Source of the DNA: an uncultured Clostridia bacterium
Lineage (GTDB): Bacteria > Bacillota > Clostridia > Christensenellales > Borkfalkiaceae
Reading direction: 5' to 3'
Assembly (NCBI GenBank): GCA_947589555.1
Contig: CANQAZ010000011.1
Span: 1-33,045, forward strand
DNA length: 33,045 bases
Numbering within the stretch: the first letter of the stretch is position 1; every line of letters begins with the position of its first letter. Made by a program: the position numbers and the translations under genes. Shown here in pieces: positions 31,664 through 33,045 of the stretch. The notes beneath the pieces were generated by a model, which did not search any database, was not told where the DNA came from, and saw only the letters and a list, made by a program, of their open reading frames with translations.

Positions 31664-32977
31664 TCAATTTCTTATTACGATTTTTCCCGTAAACGGAGGG
31701 AGGCGGAGGGCGGACAGGTCGGCCCCTTCCCCCGTGAGAAGGTCGGTCCCCTCCCCCTCGCCCGCGCGGAGCACCGCCTCCTCCTCCGTGATGTTGACGG
31801 CGGCATAGATCTCCTCCGACCCGAAGGAGCGGACGAAGGCGAGGGCGCCCCCGCGCACCTCCGCCTTGCGGTAACTGCCGTAAGACAGGGCGGGATGTTC
31901 CCTCTTGATGCGGGCAAGGGCGGCGATGTGCCCGCTCAGCCCGGGACAGGCGGTGCGGTCCACCCCGTCGATGGCAGGACGGAGGTCGCGGTCGAGGTTG
32001 CCCTTATCCCCCTTGACGCCGTACTCCGAGCCGTAATAGATGCAGGGGATGCCCGGCATGGCGAAGAGGAGGGTGTAGAGATTTTTGAGGTTGCGCCCCT
32101 CCTTTAAGGAGGTGGCGGCCCGTGGCACATCGTGGTTATCCACGAAATTGAAGAGGTGTTTGCCCCGGTAGAGGCACCACGGGAAATCGCCGAAGAGGCG
32201 GGTGAGCGAATACTCGATCTCAAAGAGGTTGCGGCTGTTGAAGGCGGAGAGCATGCTGTGGAAGCCCTCATAATTGGTGGCGGAATCGAGGCGGCCGGGG
32301 GCGACGTTGGCCTCGAAGTTGTTGAGGTGGATGACCTCCCCCATCAAAAAGAAGTCCTTCCTCCGTTCGGATACGGTGCGGCGGACGAGTTCCAAAAACC
32401 ACGGCGGCAGAAGATAACTCACGTCGAGGCGAAGCCCGTCGATCCCGAAGGTATCGATCCAATAGCGCACGGCGTCCATGAGATAGTTCTGCACGTCGGG
32501 CTCGGACAGGTTGAGTTTGACGAGTTCGGGGTGGCCCTCCCAATCGGCATAGCCGAAGCCGTCGCCGTAGCGGGAGTTCCCGCAGGGATCGATGTGGAAG
32601 AAGCGGGCGGCCGCACAGTTGCCCCGCGCGGCCCGCACCTCCGCAAAGGGAGGAAAGGCCCGCCCGACGTGGTTGAACACGCCGTCCAGCACGACGCGCA
32701 TGCCCGCCCCGTGGAAGGCCTCCACGAGGGAGCAAAATTCCCCGCCGGTGCCGAGGCGCCTGTCCACCTTGTAAAAATCCACCGTGTCGTAGCCGTGGCG
32801 CTCGCTCTCGAAGAGGGGGTTGAAGAGGACGGCCGTGACCCCCATCTCTTGGAGGCGGGGGATCTCCCTTTCTATCTTGGAAAGGCGGTGGCGGACGGCG
32901 CCGAAGTCGTTTTCCGTCTCCGCGCCGCAAAAGCCGAGGGGATAAATCTGATAAAAGACCGCCTCGTCAAACCACAT
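31664..32977 (-). CDS. GH13 alpha-glucan hydrolase
   Basis: The 437-aa protein is a compact alpha-amylase-family enzyme without signal peptide, so it probably acts on imported malto-oligosaccharides in the cytoplasm. Conserved GH13 regions are DGVFNH (98-103), GLRLD with the nucleophile D185, GEV with the acid/base E214, and FVDNHD with D283. HGYDTVDFYKVD (61-72) matches the cyclomaltodextrinase/neopullulanase side of the family, but the N-terminal domain of those enzymes is missing. A beta-rich C domain covers about 375-437. AAGGAGG lies nine bases before the ATG at 32977. No other sugar genes are in the window, and no good terminator follows the stop codon. Confidence 0.93.
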   Translation of the reverse strand: MWFDEAVFYQIYPLGFCGAETENDFGAVRHRLSKIEREIPRLQEMGVTAVLFNPLFESERHGYDTVDFYKVDRRLGTGGEFCSLVEAFHGAGMRVVLDGVFNHVGRAFPPFAEVRAARGNCAAARFFHIDPCGNSRYGDGFGYADWEGHPELVKLNLSEPDVQNYLMDAVRYWIDTFGIDGLRLDVSYLLPPWFLELVRRTVSERRKDFFLMGEVIHLNNFEANVAPGRLDSATNYEGFHSMLSAFNSRNLFEIEYSLTRLFGDFPWCLYRGKHLFNFVDNHDVPRAATSLKEGRNLKNLYTLLFAMPGIPCIYYGSEYGVKGDKGNLDRDLRPAIDGVDRTACPGLSGHIAALARIKREHPALSYGSYRKAEVRGGALAFVRSFGSEEIYAAVNITEEEAVLRAGEGEGTDLLTGEGADLSALRLPPFTGKIVIRN

Positions 32978-32992
32978 CGTTTTTGCCTCCTT

Positions 32993-33012
32993 CGGCGGGG
33001 GCCTCCCCGCCG
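32993..33012. other. Hairpin just upstream of the GH13 ribosome binding site
   Basis: CGGCGGGG (32993-33000) and CCCCGCCG (33005-33012) form a perfect 8-bp stem with a GCCT loop. On the minus strand it ends two bases before AAGGAGG, the ribosome binding site of the GH13 gene. There is no T-run on either side, so it is not a standard terminator. It may mark the 5' end of a processed mRNA; the window ends too soon to see a promoter. Confidence 0.45.
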
Positions 33013-33045
33013 GAGAGCGAATCTGCCGGGCGATCCAGTGACAGG

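Overview
The window looks like chromosomal DNA of a GC-rich, Gram-positive-type anaerobe of the Bacillota (Clostridia-like), most likely an intestinal commensal. This is inferred from the gene set: a bile salt hydrolase, a group II ECF transporter core, a bacterial V-type ATPase in ntp order, a very large secreted protein with a coupled lipoprotein, and consensus sigma-A promoters with AGGAGG-type ribosome binding sites. No rRNA, tRNA, CRISPR array, phage or insertion sequence was recognised.

Layout. 1-488: intergenic, with a REP-like double hairpin, a polypyrimidine tract and a 70-nt palindrome overlapping a possible 13-codon leader ORF. 489-3726 (minus): YihY/BrkB-type membrane protein, PPP-family phosphatase, ADP-ribosylglycohydrolase and an unrecognised 216-aa protein. 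3727-4052: an outward promoter, a terminator and a 49-bp tandem repeat. 4053-11614 (minus): a 188-aa lipoprotein overlapping by one base the end of a 2331-aa secreted multidomain protein. The promoter of this pair has nine G residues between its -35 and -10 boxes, a candidate phase-variation switch. 11946-12932 (plus): bile salt hydrolase, divergent from the giant gene. 12991-15629 (minus): mnmE, a LysR regulator and a small hypothetical gene. 15766-20016 (minus): ecfA1-ecfA2-ecfT-truA and a membrane protein with a low-complexity tail. 20208-21332 (plus): a YghO-like GNAT protein. 21461-31257 (minus): nine V-ATPase genes in the order F-I-K-E-C-G-A-B-D of Enterococcus hirae ntp. 31664-32977 (minus): a cytoplasmic GH13 glycosidase.

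The strangest region is 27.60-28.92 kb, inside the V-ATPase operon between subunits I and K. It is about 1.3 kb of purine-rich (in the mRNA) modular tandem repeats whose spacing does not keep a reading frame, followed just before ntpK by three short repeats that can each form small GC hairpins. Shorter tandem repeats of unrelated sequence (40 bp at 1351-1470, 49 bp at 3892-4040) and another pyrimidine tract (60-239) occupy other gene gaps, so gap minisatellites seem to be a habit of this genome. The conserved sodium ligands in subunit K suggest a Na+-pumping V-ATPase, with ECF uptake and starch-type glycan breakdown as neighbouring housekeeping functions. The giant secreted protein and bile salt hydrolase are the probable host-facing functions.
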